Source of the DNA: Candidatus Melainabacteria bacterium
Lineage (GTDB): Bacteria; Cyanobacteriota; Vampirovibrionia; Obscuribacterales; Obscuribacteraceae
Assembly: GCA_016716405.1 (NCBI GenBank)
Contig: JADJWK010000003.1
Coordinates: 248,001 to 312,000, forward strand
Reading direction: 5' to 3'
DNA length: 64,000 nucleotides
The position numbers and the translations under genes are program-made. This document shows positions 52,667 to 60,367 of the stretch, piece after piece. Position 1 is the first letter of the stretch. Each line of letters begins with the position of its first letter. The notes below the pieces were generated by a model. That model was not told where the DNA came from. It searched no databases and worked only from the letters and a program-made list of their open reading frames with translations.

Positions 52667-53095
52667 ATGAAAGAGCATTTCTATCCGGAGAGCAGCCCCT
52701 TCGACAGCAGTCCCGACGATTTCTATCAAGGCATATCGGGCTTCGATATCCTGAGTCAGAGCTCTCCATGCGAGGTCTATCGGGCGCCGGAAGGCACATG
52801 CATGGGTCTCGACCGCCAGAGCCCTCTCCAGATGATTTCAGGTCTCCTGCGCTCGCAGCTCAATCCGTATTATCAATCCGATTCGGCCTATCCGGGCTAT
52901 GCCGGCAGGAGCGACTTCTACTCAGGCTTCCGGAACGGGCGCGTTCCCTGCATGGCAGGAGGCGACCAGAGCTTCGCCAGCCTCCTGCGAGGTTATAGCT
53001 CCGGGCGAGGCTTTGCCGGTCGGGGCGAGATCGCCATGCTGGCCACGAGCATCATCGGTCACTGCCTGGCCAGAGCCTTCAGGCACCGCCGGTAA
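52667..53095 (+). CDS. Small hypothetical protein rich in Ser, Gly and Tyr
   Basis: About 142 residues from ATG 52667 (AAAAGGG upstream). The first 110 residues look disordered (many Ser, Asp, Tyr and Gly; for example SDSAYPGYAGRSDFYSGFRNG), and the last 25 form an amphipathic helix (GEIAMLATSIIGHCLARAFRHRR). No family is recognised. It lies just before the OmpR-type regulator gene (67 bp), so it may belong to that regulon. Codon use fits a real gene but support is moderate. Confidence 0.6.
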   Translation: MKEHFYPESSPFDSSPDDFYQGISGFDILSQSSPCEVYRAPEGTCMGLDRQSPLQMISGLLRSQLNPYYQSDSAYPGYAGRSDFYSGFRNGRVPCMAGGDQSFASLLRGYSSGRGFAGRGEIAMLATSIIGHCLARAFRHRR

Positions 53096-53162
53096 TTGTC
53101 GTCCTGTTGAAATTTCATCGGCTCTGGTACTCTTGTAGTTGAAGACTTCGGGAGCCCGGCGG

Positions 53163-53846
53163 ATGGCGAAAGTGTTACTGGTCGAGGATGAGCGAGATCT
53201 CGCCGCCCTCATTCATAACTGGCTTGCCAGGGAGCATCATCTTGTCGAGGTGGCGCACGACGGGCCCACGGCAATGCACCTTCTCAAGGTGACGAGCTAT
53301 GATGTCATCATCCTGGATGTTATGCTACCGGGCATGTCCGGTATCGAGATCTGCAAGCAGTTTCGGGAGATAAACGGTGCCACCCCGGTGCTCATGCTCA
53401 CGGCTCGATCTTCTCTGAATGACAAAGAGATGGGTTTCACTGCCGGCGCGGACGACTATCTCACCAAGCCTTTCCATCTCAAAGAGCTGGAATTCAGGTT
53501 GAAGGCGCTTTTACGCCGCGGGGCGGTGAGCCATTCGAACATATTTCATATAAATGATATTGCCATCGATACCGACATGCATCATGTCAGCAAGGCCGGC
53601 TCCGAGGTTCATCTGCTTCCCAAGGAGTTCCGCCTGTTAGAGTATTTCGTCCGGCACCCGCACCGCGTGTTCAGCGCCGACGAGCTCCTCGAGCATGTCT
53701 GGGAATCGGACTCGGCGGCGCAGAACGACACAGTCCGGGGACATATCAAAAGACTGCGTAAGAAGCTCGATACCCCCGGCGAGCCGTCTATCATAGAGAC
53801 CGTTTACGGCGTCGGATATAAGCTCTACAGTGAAGATAATCAATAA
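53163..53846 (+). CDS. OmpR-family response regulator (system 1)
   Basis: ATG 53163 is chosen for GGGAG eight bases upstream. The 227-residue protein has a receiver (LLVEDERDL acidic pair, Asp in VIILDVMLPG, Thr in MLTARSS, Lys in LTKPF) and a winged-helix DNA-binding domain (LLPKEFRLLEYFVRHPHRVFSADELLEHVW and VRGHIKRLRKKL). The histidine kinase gene begins 17 bp before its stop, so they are coupled. It is paralogous to the regulator at 58452. A direct repeat TCACAA of 11-bp period in front of the SulP gene is a candidate target. Confidence 0.95.
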   Translation: MAKVLLVEDERDLAALIHNWLAREHHLVEVAHDGPTAMHLLKVTSYDVIILDVMLPGMSGIEICKQFREINGATPVLMLTARSSLNDKEMGFTAGADDYLTKPFHLKELEFRLKALLRRGAVSHSNIFHINDIAIDTDMHHVSKAGSEVHLLPKEFRLLEYFVRHPHRVFSADELLEHVWESDSAAQNDTVRGHIKRLRKKLDTPGEPSIIETVYGVGYKLYSEDNQ

Positions 53847-55053
53847 GATCCGCTTTCGCCTCGCCCTCTGGTTCGTAGGTATGGTAATGCTCCTGCATGC
53901 CGCTGACGGAGCGCTTTCCCTGGTGGTCTTCGAGTCCGGTCTGAAACGAACCATGGATGTCGGACTCGAGGATCTGATCGCCGAGATCCAGCCTGTCGTC
54001 GAGATAGACGGCGGCAGACCCTCTCTCGACGTCTGGGCCGGTCATGCCCGGCAGCGGAAAGATCTGATCCGGGCGACAGTGCAGCTTTACGATTCCGAGA
54101 AGCGTCTGATCAAGGAGTACGGACCCCATGGTGTGACCCGTCTGGCCCGGGGGACGCTCAGGGGAGAGCACGGGGCGGTTCGGTCCATGTTCGCGCCTAT
54201 AGAGAGAGATAGCGTTTCGGCGGGCTATCTCCAGTTGCAGATGCCCACGGATATGTATGAGGATGCCATCAATCAGTTCGGAATCGCTCTCATCATCCTG
54301 GCGCCGGTGGTGGCGGTGGCGGTGGGCATCTGCGCCTATGTATTCTCCGGCGCGGCAGTGAAGCCCATAGAGAAGACCATGTTGATGTTGCGGCGCTTCG
54401 TGGCTGACGCCGGACACGAGCTCAACACTCCGGTAGCCACCATCGAAGCCTGTCTCGAGACGGTGCAGGATCCCTCCAAGATAGGGGATATCTCCAGCGA
54501 GCTTTTCCAGATGATGAAAAGAGCAAGCGAGCGGCTGCGTCATCTCTCGAAGGATCTCATCGTCCTCGCCCGTATCGAGGATCCCGAATCGGAGCTGCAC
54601 CGGACCGAGGTCGACCTGAAAGAAGTGGTGTCCACGGTGGTAGCCGAGTATGAGCCCCTGGCCAGGACCAGGCAGATAACCATAGATATGGAGCGATTTT
54701 GCGATGCCAGCATCGAAGCTCATGAAGAATCGATTTATGAGATTTTCAACAATCTAATCGACAATGCCATCAAGTACAGCCCGGACGCGGGCAAGGTGAG
54801 CATCAGCGCCGAGATCAAGGAGCAGGCTCTGATCATCACGGTCTCGGATACCGGTCATGGGATACCATCGGCCAGCATCGATCACATTTTCGATCGTTTC
54901 TACCGGGCCGATGATTCACGCACCAGCTCGGTGGGTGGCTCCGGTCTCGGCCTGTCCATCGTCAAGGCTGCCGTGGAGAGGCATGGCGGCAGTATAGCGG
55001 TGGAGAGCGTCGAGGGTGAAGGGACCACTTTCCTGATCAGTCTTACGATGTAA
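53830..55053 (+). CDS. Sensor histidine kinase (system 1)
   Basis: The 407-residue protein starts at GTG 53830 inside the regulator gene. It has a first membrane helix (about 10-30), an extracytoplasmic sensor domain (about 35-145), a second helix (about 150-175), HisKA with His near 198 (ADAGHELNTPVATIEA) and HATPase with N-box NNLIDNAIKYS, G1 DTGHGIP, F-box DRFYRAD and G2 GGSGLGLSIVK. All catalytic motifs are intact. It is paralogous to the kinase at 59126, with the same HELNTPVATI box. The signal is unknown. The SulP gene lies 150 bp downstream in the same direction. Confidence 0.95.
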   Translation: MKIINKIRFRLALWFVGMVMLLHAADGALSLVVFESGLKRTMDVGLEDLIAEIQPVVEIDGGRPSLDVWAGHARQRKDLIRATVQLYDSEKRLIKEYGPHGVTRLARGTLRGEHGAVRSMFAPIERDSVSAGYLQLQMPTDMYEDAINQFGIALIILAPVVAVAVGICAYVFSGAAVKPIEKTMLMLRRFVADAGHELNTPVATIEACLETVQDPSKIGDISSELFQMMKRASERLRHLSKDLIVLARIEDPESELHRTEVDLKEVVSTVVAEYEPLARTRQITIDMERFCDASIEAHEESIYEIFNNLIDNAIKYSPDAGKVSISAEIKEQALIITVSDTGHGIPSASIDHIFDRFYRADDSRTSSVGGSGLGLSIVKAAVERHGGSIAVESVEGEGTTFLISLTM

Positions 55054-55068
55054 CGAATCGCTTGATGA

Positions 55069-55085
55069 TCACAAGACGGTCACAA
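55069..55085 (+). promoter_or_regulatory. TCACAA direct repeat of 11-bp period (candidate OmpR-type operator)
   Basis: TCACAA occurs at 55069-55074 and again at 55080-55085, one helical turn apart, as OmpR/PhoB-class regulators prefer. It lies between system 1 and the SulP gene. A similar pair stands at 58034-58050. Confidence 0.5.
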
Positions 55086-55088
55086 TGC

Positions 55089-55115
55089 GCTGTTAACGTA
55101 AGAATCGTCAACAGC
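55089..55115. promoter_or_regulatory. Imperfect inverted repeat before SulP gene
   Basis: Arms GCTGTTAACG (55089-55098) and CGTCAACAGC (55106-55115) pair with one mismatch across a 7-bp loop. No T-run follows, so a role as operator or mRNA hairpin is as likely as termination of the upstream kinase gene. Confidence 0.45.
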
Positions 55116-55159
55116 ACCGGCTATCCGGACCCTTTAAGGAAGTTACTCGAAAAGATGCG

Positions 55160-55184
55160 GTAAGACCCCGGATAAGGGTCTTAC
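55160..55184. promoter_or_regulatory. Perfect 9-bp hairpin in SulP leader
   Basis: GTAAGACCC (55160-55168) and GGGTCTTAC (55176-55184) form a perfect stem with a 7-base loop, ending seven bases before the ribosome site GAGGAA (from 55191). It is not followed by a T-run. It could be a terminator-like end of the two-component operon, an operator, or an RNA element that limits access to the SulP start. Confidence 0.6.
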
Positions 55185-55203
55185 ATTATCGAGGAACAGC
55201 ATT

Positions 55204-56925
55204 ATGCAAGCGACAGCGCAAGAAACGAGCCGGGACGCAGGGCGCAGACCTCGCACAACAGACGACTTCGACAAGGTCCAGAATCAGGACAAGCCCCAGA
55301 ACGGCCTGGCCGGGCTGAAATACTGGCGTCAGGATATGTTCGCCGGTTTCATCGTCGCTCTGGTGTCGGTACCCCTGTCCCTGGGCATCGCTCTGGCTTC
55401 CGGCGCACCGCCCATCTGCGGTATCACCTCCGAGATTATCGCCGGTCTCATCTTTCCTGTTCTGGGCGGCGCTTATGTGACGGTGAGCGGTCCGGCAGCC
55501 GGTCTGGCACCGGTGCTCTTCGCTTCCATCTCGGCTCTCGGTCACGGCAATATGGAAACCGGTTACCGGATGGTGCTCGGGGTGATCATGATCGCCGGTA
55601 TCGTGCAGATTCTTCTAACCTACCTGAAAGCAGCCAAGTTCAGCTATCTGCTGCCGCGCTCCGCCATCTCCGGCATGCTTGCCGCTATCGGTCTTTTGAT
55701 CATAGCCAAACAGATACCTAATTTCATCGGTCATAAATATGACGCCCATGAGTTCTTCCCGATCATCGTCGAGACTCCTTCCCGTCTCGCGGTCATGGAC
55801 TGGTCGGTTTTCTCGACCTCGCTTATCTGCCTGGCTCTTCTATTCGTGCTCCCCAAGCTCAAGATGCCTGTGATCAAACATATACCTGCCCACCTGGCGG
55901 TGGTCATGGTCGGTATCGCACTGGGCCAGCTCTTTCATCTCAGCCCGGCGATGCTGGTCGATATTCCCAGGGAACTCACCAACAGCATCGTATTCCCGGA
56001 CTTCTCAATGCTGTTCAGCGATCTGACCCTGATTCCCACCATCGTCCTGGCTGTTTTCGCCCTCACTTTCGTGGACGGAACCGAGTCCCTGGCCACTATC
56101 AGGGCGGTGGATCAGCTCGACCCGCACAGACGCAAGTCGAATCCGCACAAGACCCTTTTCGCCATGGGCGTCTCCAATATCTGCTCCAGCCTGATCGGCG
56201 GTCTGACCATCATTCCCGGGATTATCAAAAGCAGCACCGGCATTGTCGCCGGGGGCAAGACCGCATGGGTGAACTTCTATAACGCGATTTTCCTGATTCT
56301 CTTTCTTCTGGTCTTCGGCGATCTGATCCGGCTCATTCCCATCGCCTGTCTTTCGGCGGTGCTGGTCCATATCGGTTATAAGCTCGCCGGTCCTCACAAA
56401 TGGCAGGAAGTCTTCGATCTCGGCTTCGATCAGGTCCTGATCTTTACTTCCACAGTGGTGGCGACCTTGATGAGCGACCTTCTGGTTGGTATCGGTGTCG
56501 GTATCGCCATTAAAATCGCCATTCTCATGTATTACTCCATGCGCGCCCATGCCGATCACCTGCATGGTAGTCACGATTTCCTGCAGTCGCTCTACTGCTC
56601 GTTCGTCAGCCTCTTCAAGAATCCGATAAGCGATGTCAAACGTTACGGCGAGCGGGCCGAAGTGGTTTTCACCGGACCGGTCACCTGTTTCAACAATCTC
56701 GGGGTCCGCTCGGTCCTCGAGGATGTCGTCCGTTATCACAAAGACGTGAGGCTGTGCATGGCTTCTTCCGTAGCCATCCTCGACCATTCAAGCAGCGTCT
56801 ATCTCGACACCCTCAAAAGAGACTGCGCCCGTCTCGGTCTGGCAGAGCTCTCCACCGAGGGACTGGAAGATCTTCCCTGCTGCAGCAAGAACGTAACTTC
56901 GCTGCGACATCGGGTGTTTACCTGA
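55204..56925 (+). CDS. SulP/SLC26 family anion transporter
   Basis: The 573-residue protein has about twelve membrane helices and SulP landmarks: DMFAGFIVALVSVPLSLGIALASGAPPICGITSEIIAGL, TVSGPAAGLAPVLF, FVDGTESLATIRAVD and IGGLTIIPGIIKSSTGIVAGGKTAWVNFYNA. A C-terminal STAS-like part (about 475-560) ends with AILDHSSSVYLDTL. The family carries sulfate, bicarbonate or other anions; the form with an early FVDGTESLAT box is common in bacterial SulP transporters of unknown ion. GAGGAA precedes the ATG. The upstream two-component system, hairpins and 11-bp direct repeat suggest regulated expression. Confidence 0.93.
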   Translation: MQATAQETSRDAGRRPRTTDDFDKVQNQDKPQNGLAGLKYWRQDMFAGFIVALVSVPLSLGIALASGAPPICGITSEIIAGLIFPVLGGAYVTVSGPAAGLAPVLFASISALGHGNMETGYRMVLGVIMIAGIVQILLTYLKAAKFSYLLPRSAISGMLAAIGLLIIAKQIPNFIGHKYDAHEFFPIIVETPSRLAVMDWSVFSTSLICLALLFVLPKLKMPVIKHIPAHLAVVMVGIALGQLFHLSPAMLVDIPRELTNSIVFPDFSMLFSDLTLIPTIVLAVFALTFVDGTESLATIRAVDQLDPHRRKSNPHKTLFAMGVSNICSSLIGGLTIIPGIIKSSTGIVAGGKTAWVNFYNAIFLILFLLVFGDLIRLIPIACLSAVLVHIGYKLAGPHKWQEVFDLGFDQVLIFTSTVVATLMSDLLVGIGVGIAIKIAILMYYSMRAHADHLHGSHDFLQSLYCSFVSLFKNPISDVKRYGERAEVVFTGPVTCFNNLGVRSVLEDVVRYHKDVRLCMASSVAILDHSSSVYLDTLKRDCARLGLAELSTEGLEDLPCCSKNVTSLRHRVFT

Positions 56926-56949
56926 ACCGGATCACCTATACTGACCCGG

Positions 56950-57993
56950 ATGAAAGTCGCTTTTTTCGTTACTGATCTGCAGAAAGAGCAGCACCAGTAT
57001 TCCACCTATCGCCTCGCCCACCGCCTGCGCCAGTGCGGGCACCAGGTCTTTCATACCTCTGCCTCCGACATGACCTACCGCAGGGACGGGATTTTCGCTA
57101 TCCGGACATGGCGTGTCCCGGCCGGTCCCTGCAAGAGCCCCCGGGCTTATTTCGAGAAGCTCCTCAGTGACGGTATCAGGGAGGAGACGGAGGTTGCGGA
57201 TCTGGACATTCTCATGCTCCGGAGCGATCCGTCCCTCTCGCAAGAGCAGACCGGCTGGGCCGCCACCATGGGCATAGAGCTTGGGCGTCTGGCCAGGGAG
57301 ATGGGAGTCGTGGTCCTCAACAATCCGGACGGTCTCAATCGGGCTCTCAACAAAATGTATCTGCAGCACTTTCCGGAGCGGGTGCGACCCCGTGGAATCG
57401 TCACCATGAGCCTCCAGGATATAGAGGAGTTTGCCGCCGGGCTTCCCGGGGATCTCATCTTGAAACCTGTGCAGGGCTCGGCAGGCAAAGGGGTATTTTT
57501 CGTCAGCAGGGGAAAGCGGGAGAATCTCGCTCAGATAGTCCAGGTCCTTTCCCGGGACGGCTATATCGTCGCCCAGGAGTATCTTCCCGAAGCCGAGGAG
57601 GGCGACACCCGTCTCTTTCTGGTCAACGGCAGACCTCTGATGCGCAATGGCAGATATGCCGCCTTCCGGCGCCTGAGAAAAGGCGAGGATGTGCGCAGCA
57701 ATGTTCATGTGGGCGGCAAGATAGCCCGGGCCGAGATCACCCCTGCTATTCTCGAGGTGGTGGAGGTGGTCCGACCGCGGCTAGTCAGTGACGGAATGTT
57801 CTTTGTCGGTCTCGATATAGTTCGGGACAAACTCCTCGAGATCAATGTCTTCTGCCCCGGCGGTCTCGGGAACGCCCAGCGTCTCGAGGGGGTGGATTTC
57901 GTCCCGGAGATAGTCCGGCTCCTGGAGCGCAAGATCCGTTCCTGCTCCTACTATCGGGAGCGCTGGTATCACCTGGACTCGACCATGCTCTGA
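56950..57993 (+). CDS. ATP-grasp ligase, prokaryotic glutathione-synthetase-like (GshB)
   Basis: The 347-residue protein follows the GshB plan: N-terminal KVAFFVTDLQ, a middle RSDPSLSQEQ (the family has RxDPP), NNPDGLNRALNKMYLQHFPE, then the ATP-grasp core LILKPVQGSAGKGVFFV, EYLPEAEEGDTRLFLVNGRPL, RRLRKGEDVRSNVHVGGK and a metal-binding end LLEINVFCPGGLG (Glu and Asn in EIN). It would join Gly to gamma-Glu-Cys or ligate a related peptide. No gshA lies near. It starts 24 bp after the SulP gene and may be cotranscribed. RSDPS instead of RxDPP leaves some doubt on the substrate. Confidence 0.85.
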   Translation: MKVAFFVTDLQKEQHQYSTYRLAHRLRQCGHQVFHTSASDMTYRRDGIFAIRTWRVPAGPCKSPRAYFEKLLSDGIREETEVADLDILMLRSDPSLSQEQTGWAATMGIELGRLAREMGVVVLNNPDGLNRALNKMYLQHFPERVRPRGIVTMSLQDIEEFAAGLPGDLILKPVQGSAGKGVFFVSRGKRENLAQIVQVLSRDGYIVAQEYLPEAEEGDTRLFLVNGRPLMRNGRYAAFRRLRKGEDVRSNVHVGGKIARAEITPAILEVVEVVRPRLVSDGMFFVGLDIVRDKLLEINVFCPGGLGNAQRLEGVDFVPEIVRLLERKIRSCSYYRERWYHLDSTML

Positions 57994-58032
57994 GATTTTT
58001 CTCGGGAAAACAAACTTTACCCGCTTCGATTC

Positions 58033-58072
58033 CTCACAGAAGGCTCACAGATCCCGTCTAGAGTTTTACAGT
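58033..58072 (+). promoter_or_regulatory. Promoter with CTCACAGA direct repeat (11-bp period)
   Basis: CTCACAGA stands at 58033-58040 and again at 58044-58051. The second copy could serve as a -35 box (CTCACA, 58044-58049), with TACAGT at 58067-58072 as a -10 box, 17 bp apart. This is the geometry of promoters activated by OmpR-class regulators. It would drive the small secreted protein gene. Confidence 0.6.
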
Positions 58073-58113
58073 CGGCCCCCGGGGCCGCCTACCGAAACAG
58101 GAGTGGACTCAAT

Positions 58114-58344
58114 ATGTTGAAGAATCTCGTCGCCTCGCTTCTCGCCCTCGTCGTCTTCGCCGGTATGGTGAGCGTTCCTGCCGCTTCCGCCAAAGATGAG
58201 AAGCCTGCCAAGACCAAAACCGTGAAGACCAAGAAGAAAAAAGAAAAGAAAGCCAAGAAAGAAGAAGCTAAAGACAGCGCCAGCGAGCAATCCTCCGAAG
58301 CCGAAGGCGGCTCCGAAGAAGCTCCTGCCGGCGACGCCGAGTAA
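58114..58344 (+). CDS. Small secreted Lys/Glu-rich protein
   Basis: The 76-residue protein has a signal peptide (LVASLLALVVFAGMVSVPAASA) and a mature part of about 50 residues made almost only of Lys, Glu, Ala and Ser, positive first (KTKKKKEKKAKKEEAK) and acidic at the end (EAEGGSEEAPAGDAE). ACAGGAG lies nine bases before the ATG. The gene has its own promoter-like repeat and a strong terminator, so it is a single-gene unit. Low-complexity charged periplasmic peptides of this kind (such as Asr or metal-buffering peptides) are known stress products, but homology is not claimed. Confidence 0.8.
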   Translation: MLKNLVASLLALVVFAGMVSVPAASAKDEKPAKTKTVKTKKKKEKKAKKEEAKDSASEQSSEAEGGSEEAPAGDAE

Positions 58345-58367
58345 GGAACTCGAGCTTTTCGATAAAG

Positions 58368-58398
58368 GTGCCGTGCCTCTGGCGCGGCACTTTTGTTT
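58368..58398 (+). terminator. Rho-independent terminator after small secreted protein gene
   Basis: GTGCCGTGCC (58368-58377) pairs with GGCGCGGCAC (58381-58390), with one G-T pair and a 3-base loop, and is followed at once by TTTTGTTT. It lies 23 bp after the stop and cuts this gene from the next regulator gene. Confidence 0.9.
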
Positions 58399-58451
58399 AG
58401 TGCTAAAGTGCGCTGAAAGCTCCAAATTCTGTCGAGGAAGTGCTGCCTGCG

Positions 58452-59132
58452 GTGGCCAAAATACTCCTAGTCGAGGACGAGAAAGATCTGAGAAGCCAGA
58501 TCGCCGACTGGTTCAAGCGCGATTGCTATCTGGTGGAGCAGGCCGGTGACGGGAATACAGCCCTGGATCTGCTGAGCGCTTCCACTTATGACGCTATTGT
58601 TCTGGACTGGATGCTTCCCGGTCTCGACGGTATCGGGATCTGCCGGGACCTGAGAGCCAGGGGCGACCGCACTCCGGTGATCATGCTGACAGCCAGGTCT
58701 TCGGTGGAAGACATGGAGCATGGTCTCGACTGCGGTGCCGACTACTATCTCAGGAAGCCGGTGTCTTTGAGGGAGCTTTCCGCCAGTGTCAGGGCTGCTA
58801 TCAGGCGCGGATCCGAGACAACCGTGACCGAGACCCTCGGCGCTTGCGGTCTGAGCCTGGATCCTCAGGCCCGGCAGGTTGTGCGCGATGGCATCGAGAT
58901 CAAGCTCGAGCCAAAAGAGTTCAATCTTCTCGAGTTTCTCCTGCGCAACCCCAACCGGGTCTTTTCTCCCCAGGCGATCATCGAGCGGGTCTGGCCGTCC
59001 GAGTCCATGGTTTCCCCGGATGCCGTGCGCACCTGTGTGAAGAGCCTGCGCTCCAAGCTCGGCAGCCGCGGTGAGGATTCGATCATCAAGAATGTCCGCG
59101 GGGTCGGCTACAAGCTGGAAACGAAATGGTGA
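58452..59132 (+). CDS. OmpR-family response regulator (system 2)
   Basis: GTG 58452 is preferred because GAGGAAG (58434-58440) stands 11 bases upstream and the frame then opens as VAKILLVEDEKD; GTG 58440 overlaps that site. The protein of about 226 residues has a receiver (LVEDEKD, Asp in IVLDWMLPG, Thr in MLTARSS, Lys in LRKPV) and a winged-helix domain (LEPKEFNLLEFLLRNPNRVFSPQAIIERVWPSE; VRTCVKSLRSKL). The kinase gene overlaps its stop by 7 bp. It is paralogous to the regulator at 53163 and likely binds a related site, perhaps the repeat at 58033. Confidence 0.95.
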   Translation: MAKILLVEDEKDLRSQIADWFKRDCYLVEQAGDGNTALDLLSASTYDAIVLDWMLPGLDGIGICRDLRARGDRTPVIMLTARSSVEDMEHGLDCGADYYLRKPVSLRELSASVRAAIRRGSETTVTETLGACGLSLDPQARQVVRDGIEIKLEPKEFNLLEFLLRNPNRVFSPQAIIERVWPSESMVSPDAVRTCVKSLRSKLGSRGEDSIIKNVRGVGYKLETKW

Positions 59133-60367
59133 AGTCTCAGCGTCTGCGCCTCACCGCGCAGTTCGTTGCCACGACATTCTGTATCTATATCGGCCTTTTC
59201 GGTCTCGGTCTGATCATCTTCAAGTCCGCCCTGACCAGCTCCCTGGACAGCCAGATCGAGACCCTGCTCAGCCAGGTCTCCGATGAGGTGGAGTACGACG
59301 GCCAGAGACTCAGTATGACCAAGCCCCGCCGTCTCACCCGCAAGCAGCCCATGGGGGTTCTGGCGGCGGTTGAGCTCTTCGACCGGGACGGCAGGATTAT
59401 CCAGAGCTATGGCACCCAGGGAAGCCGCGAGCTGGTGGATACACTCGACGACTTCAAGCTCGGCAGCCTCTCCATGCGCTCGCGCTCTCTTTCTCTGAGC
59501 TCGGAGGAAGGCGAGCATGTGGGCTATCTGCAGATCCAGCTGCCCACCACCCTCAGGGACCGGGCCGTGAGCAATTATGCCACCACCATGGGCGTGACCG
59601 CTTTTCTGGGTTTCATCGCCCTGTCAATTGCCGGCTATGTTTTCGCCCGGCGCACCACCAGACCGATCGAGGCTTCCTACCAGATGCTCAGGCAGTTCAC
59701 AGCCGACGCCGCCCACGAGCTCAACACGCCGGTGGCTACCATCGCCGCGGCGGTGGAGAATCTCAAAGAAGAGCTCGAGCCGGAAAGCGAAGCCGGCTCG
59801 AGACTGCTTGTTATCGAGCGGGCAGGCGCCCGGATGGACAAGCTGGTTCAGGACCTGATGCTTCTCATCCGCCTGGGCGCCGAAGCCGAGCGGCGACTGA
59901 GGGAGCCGGAGACCTTCGATCTCAAGATCCTGGTGGAGGAGAGCCTCGCCGATTTCGCCGATCTCTATGCCCGGCAGAGCCTCGATCTGGCTGCCGAGAA
60001 TCTCGACTCCGTGAAGATTACCGGCTTCCGCGACAATCTCGGCCGTCTGCTCTCCAACTTGCTCGATAACGCCTTGAAGTACACTGGTAGTGGTGGCAAG
60101 GTGAGGGTCGGTCTCAAGAGCGAAGGGAACGGGGCACGTCTTTTGATAAGCGATACCGGAGCCGGTATTCCGGCGGAGAGCCTGCCCGAGATCTTCAATC
60201 GCTTCTACCGGGTGGACAGGGCGCGATCAAGCATGGAAGGCGGCAGCGGGCTCGGGCTCGCCATAGTGAAAGCGATCGTGGATCTGCATGGCGGTCAGAT
60301 CGAAGTGGAGAGCTCTCCGGGCAAAGGCACTACTTTTTCTATCTATTTCCCCTGCAATCGTGTTTGA
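59126..60367 (+). CDS. Sensor histidine kinase (system 2)
   Basis: The 413-residue kinase has two membrane helices (about 10-35 and 155-175) around a sensor domain of about 115 residues, HisKA with His near 198 (ADAAHELNTPVATIAAA) and HATPase with SNLLDNALKYT, DTGAGIP, NRFYRVDRARS and GGSGLGLAIVK. All motifs are intact. Its ATG lies in the end of the regulator gene (ATGGTGA). Sensor and kinase parts align with system 1 along their whole length (both have an ELFDRDGRIIQSYG/QLYDSEKRLIKEYG segment). The decayed kinase-LRR gene begins right after its stop. Confidence 0.95.
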   Translation: MVKSQRLRLTAQFVATTFCIYIGLFGLGLIIFKSALTSSLDSQIETLLSQVSDEVEYDGQRLSMTKPRRLTRKQPMGVLAAVELFDRDGRIIQSYGTQGSRELVDTLDDFKLGSLSMRSRSLSLSSEEGEHVGYLQIQLPTTLRDRAVSNYATTMGVTAFLGFIALSIAGYVFARRTTRPIEASYQMLRQFTADAAHELNTPVATIAAAVENLKEELEPESEAGSRLLVIERAGARMDKLVQDLMLLIRLGAEAERRLREPETFDLKILVEESLADFADLYARQSLDLAAENLDSVKITGFRDNLGRLLSNLLDNALKYTGSGGKVRVGLKSEGNGARLLISDTGAGIPAESLPEIFNRFYRVDRARSSMEGGSGLGLAIVKAIVDLHGGQIEVESSPGKGTTFSIYFPCNRV

